In this document: positions 25,441-36,530 of the stretch, piece after piece
How the letters are laid out: each line of letters begins with the position of its first letter
Numbering within the stretch: position 1 is the first letter of the stretch
NCBI RefSeq assembly: GCF_047511655.1
Contig: NC_133398.1
Coordinates: forward strand, 39,995,638 to 40,059,637
Direction of reading: 5' to 3'
Source: Castor canadensis
Lineage: Eukaryota > Chordata > Mammalia > Rodentia > Castoridae
DNA length: 64,000 nucleotides
Program-made: the position numbers and the translations under genes
Notes under the pieces: generated by a model
Database searches by the model: none
Told to the model about the DNA's origin: nothing
Seen by the model: the letters and a program-made list of their open reading frames with translations, nothing else

Positions 25441-26340
25441 GTTGTTGAAAGTCAGAGATGATGAACTAAGTAAAAGGAACTTTAGTAAATAGACCTTAGT
25501 AATGTGGTAGAAGGTATCAGGGAAGGAAAGTGTTCTATAGTTCTATGGTTAGGTTCATTTTCTTTTTTTGGAAGTACTATGGTTTGAACTCAGGACTTCA
25601 CACTTACAAGGCAGACACTCTACCATTTGAGCCACTCCTCTAACCCTAGGCTCATTCTTTCAGGGAGCCTCTGTGCCTGGGTTGTGATTGTCACAAGTGT
25701 CCCTCAGCTCTCCCTCACTCCCCATGTGATTAGAAGAGCTAGAGTTGAATTTTTCCCTTCTTCTAGGTCAGTTAGTATCTGATAAAACCCCAATACTTTA
25801 GGTTCTGGTAAAGTAGCTTCTTTTTACCAGAAGAAGGTAGGCTTTGTTCAGAACAGAGTGCTCTGGCACATTTCAGTGCTTATGGCCTATTTCTTTCTTC
25901 CCTTACATAAAGCACAAGGAAATTTACTCTGACTCACTGTGAGAACTTGGTAGAGCTCCAGGAGGTGGGACTTACAAAATGTGTGTGGGGGGTCCCCCGT
26001 GGGTTTTTATCTCTCAGATTTGTCCACACTGAGCCTCCAGTAATTTGTCAATTGCAGTTCAAGTTTTTCCTGCCCTGGTACTAGTTCCTATAAATGCTTG
26101 TGAATTTTAGTACCACCATATTGATTTTTTGTATCCTCTATGTCTATCTCTCCAATTTTGGAGGTTAGCAGATTGCACTGCAACTTCATGTCTGTGATGG
26201 ATCTAAAAAGAGTTGTTGATTTTTTTTTGTTTGTTCAGCTTTTTGCTTATTACTTCAATGGAGTGATGACTTTGAAGCTGTTTTCATGGTTAAACCTGAT
26301 TTTCTTCATTCATGTTTTTACTATAGAGTATCCATAGTTG
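25441..26340 (-). mobile_element. Probable upstream part of the ancient L1, with one SINE
   Basis: The sequence style continues from the ancient L1, and CTGGTAAAGTAGCTTCTTTTTACCAGAAGA resembles old L1M internal sequence. A reverse tRNA-like SINE occupies 25567-25650 (TTTGAACTCAGGACTTCACA, then ATTTGAGCCACTCCTC). Assignment outside the SINE is tentative. Confidence 0.4.
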
Positions 26341-26802
26341 ATGATGGCAAAGATCATTTGAAAACTAGACCCTTGTTTCATGTGATGTGGAGAACTCATT
26401 TTCAACAGCCAGTTACCCATGTCCTCCTTCCTGCTGAGTGTGCTCCAGAGCTGGCTTAAAGGGTCTGATCAGCATCAAGGGTGGATGAGATTCAAAAAAG
26501 AAGCCTTGTTGACATTGCTCAGAGTGGAGAGTTTTCATTGAAGCTTTAATTCATAAGATAAAGAAATTGCCAAATTAGAATCATTCTGAAAAGTTGTGAA
26601 CTGAGAAAATACATCTTCGAAGTCTCAAAAACTGTAGAGTACAGGGAAGAAACACCCAATTGCTTACAAAATTGTGGTGAACTCTTGAGTTTTCAAACAG
26701 GTAGGTTTTGAAGCAGGTATGCATAAGAGGATGTGCAATTTTTCATGATAGAAAATTTCTACAACTCTTCTACAGAGAAGTGACAGGATGTAAATATAAT
26801 TG
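26341..26802. other. Unique sequence
   Basis: Nothing recognised. Confidence 0.4.
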
Positions 26803-26898
26803 GTAGGGTTTGGGGTATAGCTTGGCGGTAAAGTGCTTGCCTTGCATGTACAAATTCCTGGGTTTGATCATTAGCACTGCAAAAGCAACAAAAAAATG
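26803..26898 (+). mobile_element. ID-type SINE
   Basis: GGGTTTGGGGTATAGCTTGG, a core AGTGCTTGCCTTGCATGTAC, then GGTTTGATCATTAGCACTGC and an A-rich tail. Confidence 0.87.
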
Positions 26899-27784
26899 TA
26901 ATTGTTGAGGATTTTTATGGGAAACATTTAAAAGCTAGTAAGAGTAGTCTTATTCTCCCACAGATCTTGATGTCATTGATCCCTGATAAAGCTCAAGTTT
27001 GTGTACTAGGATTTCATGGTATTTCTTTTATGCATTAACCCCACCCTGATTCATGAATTTCCTTTGGCTCTGATTTGCCCACTTACTATAGCAGACATAG
27101 TTAGGCTCTGCCCGAATCACCAAATTTATATTTATGTACATTTCTGACCCCAAAGCCTTCCGAATATAGCACCTGTAATTTTCTCTAAGAGTTTCCTCTG
27201 CCACGGTAGCTTTCTCAACCTGTGCAAAGGGCAGTACCTTTGACTTAATGCCTTCCTGAGAGCAGCCCTCAACTAGTGACTTGTGGAACTGATAGATTAA
27301 TAAACCACCTTCATTGATTTCCAGGAAAAGGCTATCTCTGGGGTGTGTTCTACAGTCTCTCCGACAGAATTCAGCTGTGCTTGCCCACAGCTTCAACTTG
27401 CTCAACAGTATCCCCTGATTGTTTCTTTCTCATTCTGGTCTTACTTCCTACTTCTGTCTATGATCATGTTCCTAACAAATTACTTGCACTAAACTCCTCA
27501 GTTCAGTGGCCACCTCAAGGAGAATCCAGCTGAAAGTCCTTAATTAAAAAAATTGTTGTTGAATAGAAAAATCACTTTTAATCCTTTTTAGAATCTAGTG
27601 GAGTAAAAATAAAATAAATAGCAACAGAGCTGTTATCCAACTCTGGTTTCATAAGTTTTAATTTTGTAACTTTTAATTTAAAGCTTATGGAAAGTTCCAA
27701 GTGCAGCACAAAAAATGCTACATAACCTTCATCCATTTCCCATGTATACTTCTTCCAGATTACTGCATGTGCCTTATAATTTGT
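26899..27784. other. Unrecognised, possibly old LTR or L1 remnants
   Basis: 27030-27540 contains a 125-codon minus-strand open stretch (27028-27405) that I cannot match. The TTAATAAACCACC text around 27298 gives an LTR-like flavour. 27660-27780 resembles old L1 3' UTR. None of this is firm. Confidence 0.25.
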
Positions 27785-28118
27785 CTTAGCCCATTTGTGC
27801 TACTATAATGGCATACCTCAGACTGGGTGATTTATAATGAACAGAAATTTATTGGCTCACAGTTCTGGAGGCTGGGAAGACCAGGATTGGGACCCAGCAT
27901 CTGGTGAGGCTCTTCTTGCAGTATCATCCCATGGCAGAAAGTGGAAGGGCAAGACAGTGAACTTGTAGTCTCAAGCTCTTTTTTTTATAATTGCCATTAA
28001 TCCATTCATGAGGACACAGCCTTCTCAGTTGGAACACTTTCCTAAAGCTGTTGCATTGAGGAATAAGTGTCCAATGCATGCTTTCTGGAGGACACATTCA
28101 AACCATTGCATTGTTTTT
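27785..28118 (-). mobile_element. Ancient LTR, ERVL-MaLR type
   Basis: The reverse complement follows the MLT/MST-type LTR layout. On the plus strand one reads CAGACTGGGTGATTTATAAT, GCTCACAGTTCTGGAGGCTG, CATCCCATGGCAGAAAGTGG, TTAATCCATTCATGAGGACA and GGACACATTCAAACCATTGC. This is a solo LTR with no internal coding region nearby. Confidence 0.8.
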
Positions 28119-29240
28119 GTGAATCTTTTGAGAGTAAGTGCGGATGATGTTCCTGTCCCCCTATGCATTTCAATGTTTATTTCTTAAGAATGAGGATATT
28201 CTTTTATATATAACCATGACACAATGATCAAAACCAGAAAATTAACATTGACATAGTACTATTATCTAATCTAAAAATTTTATTGTAACTTTTCTTATTG
28301 TCCCAATAGTATTTAGTAGCAGAGCACCCCTCTTCCCCTAGTCCAGTATCTGATCCTGGCTCATACATTGCATTTAGTGTCATGCTTCCAGTCTCCTTTA
28401 GTCATGATCATTTCTTAGTCTTTGTCTTTAACTGACATTTTTGAAGAGTACAGACTAATTATTCTGTAAAATGTTCTCCAACTTGGATTTTTCTGATGTC
28501 TCATTGCTCATACAGAGGTTATTTAGTTTTTTGGGAGAAAGACCATCAAAATGATGATGTATGTGTCCTTCTTAGTGCATATCATCAGGAGGCACCACTA
28601 CTGGTGACATTAACTTTGATCACTGGGTTAAGGTAGTGTCTAATATATTTACCCACTGAAAAACTATCATTTTTCTTTTTGTAACTAATAAGTATCTTAT
28701 GAAGGCATCTCATGATAGAAAATAAATCTTTAAAACAAGATAGATTCTTGTCAAAAGACAGAAATATACTGGAAAAGATTCTTGGCCAAATCTGGAATAA
28801 TTTTAGTTAAAAAATGATAGTGATATAGTATAACCCATTGTAAAAGATTATAATACACAACAACTTGATCATTAAAAATGGTTACTTGTCAATGATACCA
28901 CCAATAATGCTGGAAAAGATGATAGTATCAGATTAGAACCCATTACATAAAATAATAACCCATGAATTCACACTTACTTATAAACAAATAAGTGAATAAG
29001 TAGATCAAGGAAAAGTCACTTCTTAGGGCAGGATTATAGTTGATAAATGTAGAATGACTGAAAAAAAAAGAATATTTGGCAACAATTATAGCAATAATGA
29101 TTTAAGCAAGAATCATTAAGGGATGTGAAGATTTTCATTGGGTTGTATCATATTAACCAATAATTACATCAGCTCTCTTTTTTCAAGCGAAGGACCTTGC
29201 TAGGACTCTGTAGCTCACCCTCAACTTTAAGTAGCATAAC
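28119..29240. mobile_element. Ancient L1 3'-end-type repeat (L1ME/L1M class)
   Basis: Recognisable old mammalian L1 3' text: CAATGATCAAAACCAGAAAA, CATTGCATTTAGTGTCATGC, AGGAGGCACCACTACTGGTG, TTTGATCACTGGGTTAAGGT, and later AATAATAACCCATGAATTCA. The subfamily and orientation are uncertain. Confidence 0.6.
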
Positions 29241-31165
29241 TAGTAGAGAAGATTTGTATATACAAATTGTTACAATAATGAGAAGAAATTAGTGGTATAC
29301 TGTATAAAATGAAGAGGAAAAATGAAACTAAGAAAGAATATTAGATGGAAAGCACAAAGTATCTAACCCCAGGTGGTGATGTTTCTATGCTGTCCCCATG
29401 TGTACACCAGCCCCCAGCATCAAATGTTGTTAGTGAAGAGGAAAACAGGCTGCTAGTCCTTGGGACTGATGAGTGAGGAGGGAGGGGGATGTCTTTGCAG
29501 GCAGCTGCTGCTTTGGTTTCCAAGGGAAACAGTGGTAGAATCTTCAAAAGGAGTGGGAAGGCTGTGATTTAGCATAGATGGGTCATTCTTCTGTGAGGTG
29601 TCTACACGTGGGTGGCTACCTGGATGTCCTCTGTGATGAACATTCAAGTGTTAGTGTATTGATAAACAACAGATTCTAATTTTTGTTTCTGAATTTCTTG
29701 AGAAAATCTTTATTCTTGGAATTTATTTTCCCCATCATCCATCTATTTTGCTCTCACAGGGTCAGAGTATAACAAAGAGCATGATTAAAACAGTAGAAGT
29801 GAAAAATAATAAACCATTGCTTATCATAGCAGACTGAGAAAGCTTCCAAGATCTCTAATCCAAATCTCTATTTCAAAGTCACCATTGGAAACTGGTTCAG
29901 ATACCTTTCCTGTGACTCCAGTGCAGCTCAAAGCTTTAGCCAGGGTCCTGCCAAGAAGCAAGAATGGCTTGGCAGGGAGAGGTTAGTACCAGAAATGCTT
30001 GGAACTGACTGGCCAGGACGGAGCTGGTTTTGCCAGGAAGACCAGGAGTCTAAATCTAGTGTTCAAAGAAGGCCTGCTCCACTTGAGCTTCCTTCTATCT
30101 CCTGTCACTTGTGAAAAGGCAAGGTCCCTGCAAGGGCTAGAAACAAGCAAGGAGTCATGAGCACAATAAATTTGGGGGAAAGGACTGGGATCCACTTTTA
30201 TCAGGGAAAGTGGGTAAGTGCCCAAAACCAGAATCCCTGTCCTAGGAATTTAATAAATGGATTTATTCATTATTTCAATGAAATTATTTAGTAAGTGCCT
30301 ATTATATGCCAGACATTAGATCTAAAAGCTGTTACAAGGGCATAGCTGGGCTATAGGCTGTACAAGCAACAAACATGAAAGGAAAAGAAGAGAGGAAGGA
30401 CCAACCTCACTGGCATATCCTGAGAATGTTTAGAAATGTAAACTTTTCTGAATTGGAAACTGTGGATAGTGCCAACAATGTGTTTTAACAGCCAGTACAG
30501 GTGATTGTGACGTATGCTACAGTTTAAAAACAATTGGTCTACCTCCATGATATTTGCTCATATCTTGGATAAAACTGAGATTGCTGGATCAGGGTCTCAT
30601 GGGATGAGGCTAGGGAAGACAGGGATTATGATTTCCAATCGGTTGCTGGTTTCATACAATTATCTTACATCTACATCACACAGTGTCTTAGAATTCTTAT
30701 CAAAACTCACTAGTTTTGGTGTCTAGAGTGAAGGTAGAACCTAATAACCCTTGTTGGGCAAATCTGGGGACCTGGGAAATGAACAACTGGATGCAAAATA
30801 TGTCCAGCAGGTACAATTTTGCTTCAATCACCCAAATTATTCCTGCTGAAGGGAGAGTGCTTTGTTGGGAGACTTCGATTAGGTGAATGACAAGGGCCAA
30901 GGATTTATGTAACTTTCCCCTTGAATGGTCAATCTTTATGACTTCTGGAAATTTGGCTTCTTAGATTGGTACTTCTAGATTTGGGGATTAGGAACAAAAT
31001 GTAGTTCACTGACTGCTAGTCCCCAGAGAAGCCCTGTGGAATACTGAACACTTGGTCCCCTTCTGGTCATAGAGCTCATTAACAAATGGTCCTAAGGAAT
31101 TCTATATTCAGTCTTCAGTAAGTACTTATATAGTGCCCACTGAGTGTTGGGGATATGGACAGTAA
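29241..31165. other. Unique sequence with L2 remnants
   Basis: Mostly unassigned. 30245-30340 (TTATTCATTATTTCAATGAA, then AAGTGCCTATTATATGCCAG) and 31105-31165 look like diverged L2 3' ends on the minus strand. Open stretches at 29341-29647 and 29983-30225 show no motif. Confidence 0.45.
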
Positions 31166-31196
31166 AAACAAACAAACAAACAAATAAATAAACACC
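31166..31196. repeat. (AAAC)n/(AAAT)n simple repeat
   Basis: A short tetranucleotide run, AAACA units followed by AAATA units. Confidence 0.9.
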
Positions 31197-31364
31197 TTTT
31201 GTTTTGGCCTAGCCCAACAATTCCCCATACCTATGTGACTATTAAAACCTTTTATTTTATAACATATATTCACGTATCAAGGGACAGATGTGTCTGTATA
31301 AATGAGGGATGTGAATTTCAAACAGCTGAGGTAAGAGAGAAATTAAGGGACATTTTGAGGCACA

Positions 31365-31455
31365 CTTTCTGCCAAGCTGGTTTCAAACCCTGATCCTTCT
31401 GACTTCTACCTTTCAAGTAGCTAGGATTATAGGCTTGAACCACCACATTCAGCCT
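31365..31455 (-). mobile_element. B1-like (7SL-derived) SINE
   Basis: The reverse of a B1/Alu-type element: AGCTGGTTTCAAACCCTGAT, then AAGTAGCTAGGATTATAGGC and TTGAACCACCACATTCAGCC. Confidence 0.72.
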
Positions 31456-32225
31456 CATACCACATTTTCTTTATCCATACATCTGTTAATGGGCACCTGG
31501 GATGATTCCATTACTTGGCTATTCTGAATAGTGCTATGATAAACATGGATATGCAGGTATCTCTGGAGTAAGCTGACTTTGGTTCTTTTACCTGGATCAT
31601 ATGGTAGCTGTATCTTTAGTTTTTTGAGGAACTTCTATACCCTTCCATGGAGGATGGACTAATTTATTCCCACCAATAGTGTATCAGGGTTCTTTTTTTC
31701 CCATATTCTCACCAGAATTTATTGTTTGTTTTTTTTAGTCCTTTTTATTCTAGTTATTTTGGAGATAGTGTCTCACTCTTTGCTTGAATTGGTCTGGACT
31801 GTAATCCTCCTAGTTATTCTTCCTGCTGAAGCTAGGATGGCAGGTACACACCATCATGGTCAGCTTTTTCTTTTGAGATGAGGTCTTGTGAACTTTTTGC
31901 ATGGTCTGGCCTCAAACCACAATTCTCCTGATCTCCTCCTCCCTTGTAGCTAGGATTTCATGTGTGAGTCCGGTTCCTTTGCCCACTTTTACTTGGCTGT
32001 TTTCTGCAATTGAATTGTTTGAGCTCCTGATATATTTTGGATTCTACTCTATCATCAGATATATAGTTTGCAAATGTTTTCTCCCATTCTGTTGATTGTC
32101 TCTTCACTCTGTTGATTGTTTCCTTTGCTATGTAAAAGCTTTTTAATTTGATGCAATTTCATTGTCTAGTTTTGCTTTTGTTGTCTCTGCTTTTAGAATC
32201 ATATCCAAAAAAGGTCATTTGAGCA
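31456..32225 (-). mobile_element. Old L1 ORF2 fragment split by B1-like SINEs
   Basis: 31456-31727 and 31975-32225 are decayed ORF2 C-terminal sequence on the minus strand. Landmarks are GTGCTATGATAAACATGGAT, TGGATCATATGGTAGCTGTA and TTTGCAAATGTTTTCTCCCA. The middle is occupied by the SINE at 31728-31972. Confidence 0.78.
31728..31972 (-). mobile_element. B1-like SINE pair or dimer inside old L1
   Basis: Two consecutive 7SL-type units in reverse: GATAGTGTCTCACTCTTTGC with AGCTAGGATGGCAGGTACAC, then GATGAGGTCTTGTGAACTTT with GTAGCTAGGATTTCATGTGT. It could be a dimer or two insertions at one site. Confidence 0.65.
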
Positions 32226-32596
32226 GCAAATATTTGCAACTTGAAAGGAGACCCAACTTTAAGGGACTACTTCCCGGAAGGAGAATTGAGTACAACCTCT
32301 GTTTCTTGTCTGCTTTTGCCTCAGATATCATTGGCTAGCTGAGGAAAATTTTGGTTGAATTTATAGATTAAAAATAATTTGATTTTACTGTCTTTATTTT
32401 TCTAAGACTTTAGCTAATGTTTTTTTACTTTGTATTCTTTTAACTTCCCAGTGTTTGGTCTATTATTGAATAATTTTAACCCATTTGATTTTGTTTATCG
32501 AATGCTATTTTATGTTTCTTTTAACCATGTCTAGCAGGATAGCTCTAGCCAAATTTTGTCCTCATTAGAATGTACTTTTATGATACAATTTTCTTT
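32226..32596. other. Unassigned AT-rich sequence
   Basis: Nothing recognised. Confidence 0.35.
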
Positions 32597-32665
32597 TGGA
32601 GGTACTGGGAGTTGAATTCAGGGTCTTGTGCTTGCTGGGCAAGCTTACACCTCCCCCAGTTATAT
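32597..32665 (-). mobile_element. Partial tRNA-like SINE
   Basis: GGAGGTACTGGGAGTTGAAT then GTCTTGTGCTTGCTGGGCAA, with the remaining 5' part lost. Confidence 0.65.
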
Positions 32666-32739
32666 TTTTAAATTAAGTAGACATATTTATTTTCTTAGCC
32701 ATTTACTAATATATCAAATTTCTCTAACATTTTTCTTTT

Positions 32740-33101
32740 TTTTATTATTTTATTATTCATATGTGCATACAAGGCTTGGGTCATTTCACCCCCTTGCCCC
32801 CACCCCCTCCCTTTCCCCCCCACCCCCTCAATACCCAGCAGAAACTATTTTGCCCTTATTTCTAATTTTGTTGTAGAGAGAGTATAAGCCATAATAGGAA
32901 AGAACAAGGATTTTTGCTGGTTGAGATAAGGATAGCTATACAGGGAGCTGACTCACATTAATTTCCTGCGCACGTGTGTTACCTTCTAGGTTAATTCTTT
33001 TTGATCTAACCTTTTCTCTAGTTCCTGGTCCCCTTCTCCTATTGGCCTCAGTTGCTTTTAAGGTATCTGCTTTAGTTTCTCTGCATTAAGGGCAACAAAT
33101 G
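32740..33101 (-). mobile_element. 5'-truncated L1 (3' UTR only) with target duplication
   Basis: A young L1 3' UTR in reverse, from the T-rich tail through the C-rich tract to CTCTGCATTAAGGGCAACAA. Flanks TCTAACATTTTTCTTTT (32723-32739) and TCTAGCATTTTTCTTTT (33102-33118) form a 17-bp duplication with one mismatch. Confidence 0.93.
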
Positions 33102-33118
33102 TCTAGCATTTTTCTTTT

Positions 33119-34208
33119 ATTCTTTGCATCTTAAAAACATTTTCTTTGGTTTATCTTCTTCATCCATTTTCTAGCATTTGCTTCTAAGTTAGAGATGAAA
33201 AGTGGGAGTGGAGACTGGTGGTGGATGTCACAACACTAAGTGGTCAGTCAGGAGTTGTTGGTACTCCTAGCTGTGCAGACAGTACTTCCCATGCTCTTTT
33301 TTTGCCTCCTCCTCTTCCCTTATTCAAAGGATATTTTCCTCTTGTTAAAGGAGATCCTGATATTCCCTATGGTCCAGAAAAAGAGTTATGCAAATAAAAT
33401 ACCTAGTTGGGAAGTAGGAAACTCCACAGGATTAAAGTTATTAAAACTGGCTTCAAATATTGCTCATGAGAATTGCTGAACAATTCTGTCATCTTGACCC
33501 AGAACAAGCCAGGGCTTCTCTGAATCATGAAGCATAGTCTCTGAGCATCCCACAACCTTTATAAAGAAGGGAACTTCACTGGGGGTGGGTGACCCAAGGG
33601 TATACCCAGGTTGTCTTGATGGTTCTGTTAAGAATTATTGGAGGGAAGCTTAATAGAGGGACAATTGTCAACACTGAAAAATTAACATTTTGTTGACCTA
33701 GTTGCCCTCTCTCTGGTCAGGAATTCAAAAGATTGGTTGCCACATGCTTCTAGAGTCATCTGTTTTTGTCATGTGTTTGGTACAGTCACTGATTCATAGA
33801 GGGGGAGCTGGCAGTGGGAGTTAGGTCAGTCATGGGAGGGGAATATTCTGGAAGGGTTTATTTCCTTTTTTTCCTCTTTATTATGTAAGATGTGGTTTAC
33901 CCAAGGAAACAATATATTAAACACAAGTTAGGGTCTCAGCCCACAGAAGCCTATTTTAACACATTGTTGCTGACTATATTCAATGTAAAAAGGGAAATAG
34001 GTTTTGAGGGTGACTAAATGGTGAAATTTAGAATTTTCACTGAGTAAGGCAGGATGCATTGTGGAAGGTGGGGGAAGATGGATACAATATGGTCCCTGCT
34101 CTTAAAGAACTCACAGAGGAAAACTGTTGGACCAAAGGCTCAGGTGGCAAAGCTCACTCAGGAATAGCCAACAAGCTAGTGCAGAGGAGAGAATGTAGTA
34201 GGGCAGAG
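33119..34208. other. Unique sequence
   Basis: No repeat or coding motif recognised. Confidence 0.45.
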
Positions 34209-34225
34209 AATAGGGGCAGAGTGGG

Positions 34226-35071
34226 CTGGAAAAAAATCTGGAGGCTTCTTAAAAATCTAAACATAGATCTACCATATGATCCAGTAATACCACTCCTGGG
34301 GATATACCCAAAAGAATGTGACACAGGTTACTCCAGAGGCACCTGCACACCCATGTTTATTGAAGCACTATTCACAATAGCCAAGTTATGGAAACAGCCA
34401 AGATGCCCCACTACTGATGAATGGATTAAGAAAATGTGGTATCTATACACAATGGAATTTTATGCAGCCATGAAGAAGAACAAAATGTTATCATTCTCAA
34501 GTAAATAGATGGAACTGGAGAACAGCATTCTGAGTGAGGTTAGCCTGGCCCAAAAGACCAAAAATCGTATGTTCTCCCTCATATGCGGACATTAGATCAA
34601 GGGTAAACACAACAAGGGGACTAGACTTTGAGCACATGATAAAGCAAGAGCACACAAGGGAGGTATGAGGATAGGAAAGACACCCAAAAAACTAGATAGC
34701 ATTTGTTGCCCTCAATGCAGAGAAACTAAAGCAGATACTTTAAAGTGACAGAGGCCAATAGGAGAAGGGGACCAGGAACTAGAGAAAAGGTTAGTTCGAG
34801 AATAATTAATTTAGAAGGTAACACACATGTACAGGAAAGCAATGCAAGTCAACTCCCTGTATAGCTATCCTTATCTTAACTAGCAAAAATCCTTGTTCCT
34901 TCCTATTATTGCTTATACTCTCTCTTCAACAAAATCAGAGATAAGGTCAAAATAGTTTCTGCCTTGTAGCAAGGGAGGTAGAGGTGTGGCGGGGGGGTAA
35001 GGAAGGGGGCGGGGGGAATGAGGGAGAAATGACCCAAACATTGTATGCACACATGAATAAAAGAAAAAAAA
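34226..35071 (+). mobile_element. 5'-truncated L1 with target duplication
   Basis: On the plus strand it carries the last part of ORF2 (34226-34508, ending with the [18 protein letters not shown] block and a stop), then the complete 3' UTR, a G-rich tract (34985-35032) and a poly-A tail. AATAGGGGCAGAGTGGG is repeated at 34209-34225 and 35072-35088. It is the only young plus-strand copy not involved in an inversion. Confidence 0.95.
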
Positions 35072-35088
35072 AATAGGGGCAGAGTGGG

Positions 35089-35584
35089 GCTTTCCGAGTT
35101 GGTCTGATGGTCTAATCACTTGCACAGAAAGTAATTGTCTGCTTTCTTTCTTTCTTTTTTTTTTTTTTACAGTGATTTACAGGCAGGCAAGGATCAAAAG
35201 CCCAGTTTGTTTCATATGGTCTTGCCTCACACTGAAGAGTCATCTTATATACAATAGCTCATTACCATGAAAAATAAGAAAGTGATTAATTGCAAAAAAT
35301 CTTTTATATTCAACTTTCTAGAGATAGATCTGTCGAAGAGCAGAATAAGCAATTTTGAATAGCTCCTGTTTAATAACTGGTCCACTTTGCAACTTTGTAC
35401 CTTATTAGGGATAAAGCATGTGAAGCCTTGCACTGTTACCAAGGATACGAAGTTCATGGGGTCAAAGAGGAACAAGGGAAAAAGGAAAAAAGGATCCATG
35501 AGCAGGGTCAGGCTCAGGAACTACTCACCAAAGATGGTGGCTTGTATGAGTATCTGGCCGGCATCCGTGGGCAGGTTGATCATC
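35089..35584. other. Unique sequence, with a small exon-like, CpG-bearing block
   Basis: 35525-35590 is richer in CpG than its surroundings. On the minus strand it reads ACAAGCCACCATCTTTG followed by GTGAGTAG, a good donor-like site. I cannot tie it to a gene. Overlapping plus-strand open frames at 35387-35676 run into a transposon fossil and look accidental. Confidence 0.3.
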
Positions 35585-35678
35585 TCTCATTCAAAAATTT
35601 GGAATCTAAAATGCTCCAAAATCTGAAACATGTCTTATCCCAAGAATTTTGGATTAGGGAAGCTCAGCTTGTGTGAAC
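35585..35678. mobile_element. DNA-transposon fossil (Tigger-like, tentative)
   Basis: AATCTAAAATGCTCCAAAAT and TTTTGGATTAGGGAAGCTCA resemble the ends of an old mammalian cut-and-paste family whose TIRs carry a CTAATCC motif. It is short and diverged. Confidence 0.45.
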
Positions 35679-35751
35679 TTTTTTCTATTTGGTGCCCTAG
35701 AGTAAGTACCCTCTTTGAGAAACCAAAGGCATGATCTCAGGCTCAACAATA

Positions 35752-36091
35752 TCTGCTATGGTTTGGATCTGCAATGTCCTTCACAGGCTCATGTGTTAAG
35801 GGTTTGGTCCCCAGCTTGGTACTGTTGGGAGGTGGGAAAGTTTAATAGGTGGGGCTAGTTACTGGGGGTGTGCCCTTGAAGGAGATATTGGGACCCCTGC
35901 CTCTTCCTACCTCTCTCTTTTATGCCAGCTGTGAGGTAAAGTTCTGCTCTGCTTCATGCCCCTCCATGATACATGCCTCACCAATGGCTCCACCCCAGCA
36001 TAGACTGAAACTTCCAACACTGTGACTTTCTTCTTTATAAATTTATTATCATCTTAGGTAATCTGTTACAGTAACAGAAAGCTGACAATCA
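35752..36091 (+). mobile_element. Ancient LTR, ERVL-MaLR type
   Basis: Plus-strand MLT-like order: GCTATGGTTTGGATCTGCAA, TGTTGGGAGGTGGGAAAGTT, CTTTCTTCTTTATAAATTTA and the end GTTACAGTAACAGAAAGCTG. Solo, with no internal region. Confidence 0.78.
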
Positions 36092-36109
36092 CAGTTTTCA
36101 TGTGCTTTT

Positions 36110-36530
36110 TTTCTTTTTTTTTCATGTTGTTGCCTTAATTTTATCAACTGGATTTCTTTTCTTTGTTGTTGTTGTTCATTTATTCACATGTGCATACATT
36201 TTTTTGGGTCATTTCTCCACCCTGTCTCCCTCCCATACCCTCTCCCCTCTCCCCCCCTCAGTTCCAGGCAGGTCCTGTTCTGCCCTTATCACTAATTTTG
36301 TTGAAGAAAAGACATAAGCATAATAAGGAAGACAAAGCGTTTTTGCTAGTTGAGTTAAGGATAGCTATACAGAGAGATTCCTAACATTGCTTTCATGTAC
36401 CCATGTGTTACGACCCATGTTAATTCAACTCTAACTGATCTTTACATTGGTTCCTGATCCCCTGCTCATGATAGCCTGTCATTTTAAGGTTTCTGTATTA
36501 GTTCCTCTGGAGTGGGGGATGCTAAAGGAG
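36110..36530 (-). mobile_element. 5'-truncated L1 with probable 3' transduction
   Basis: An L1 3' UTR of the second subfamily (as at 7678) lies at about 36170-36530 in reverse. Left of it, 36110-36170 reads in element orientation as an A-rich run, about 30 bases of non-L1 sequence (CCAGTTGATAAAATTAAGGC and following), then a second A-rich tail. Flanks TTCATGTGCTTTT (36097-36109) and TTCACGTGCTTTT (36531-36543) enclose the whole block. Read-through past the source poly-A signal explains this. Confidence 0.82.

Noticed and set aside
27028..27405. 125-codon minus-strand open stretch as a gene
   Set aside because: No recognisable domain or splice context, and it sits among ancient repeat remnants; it is probably accidental or part of an old repeat.
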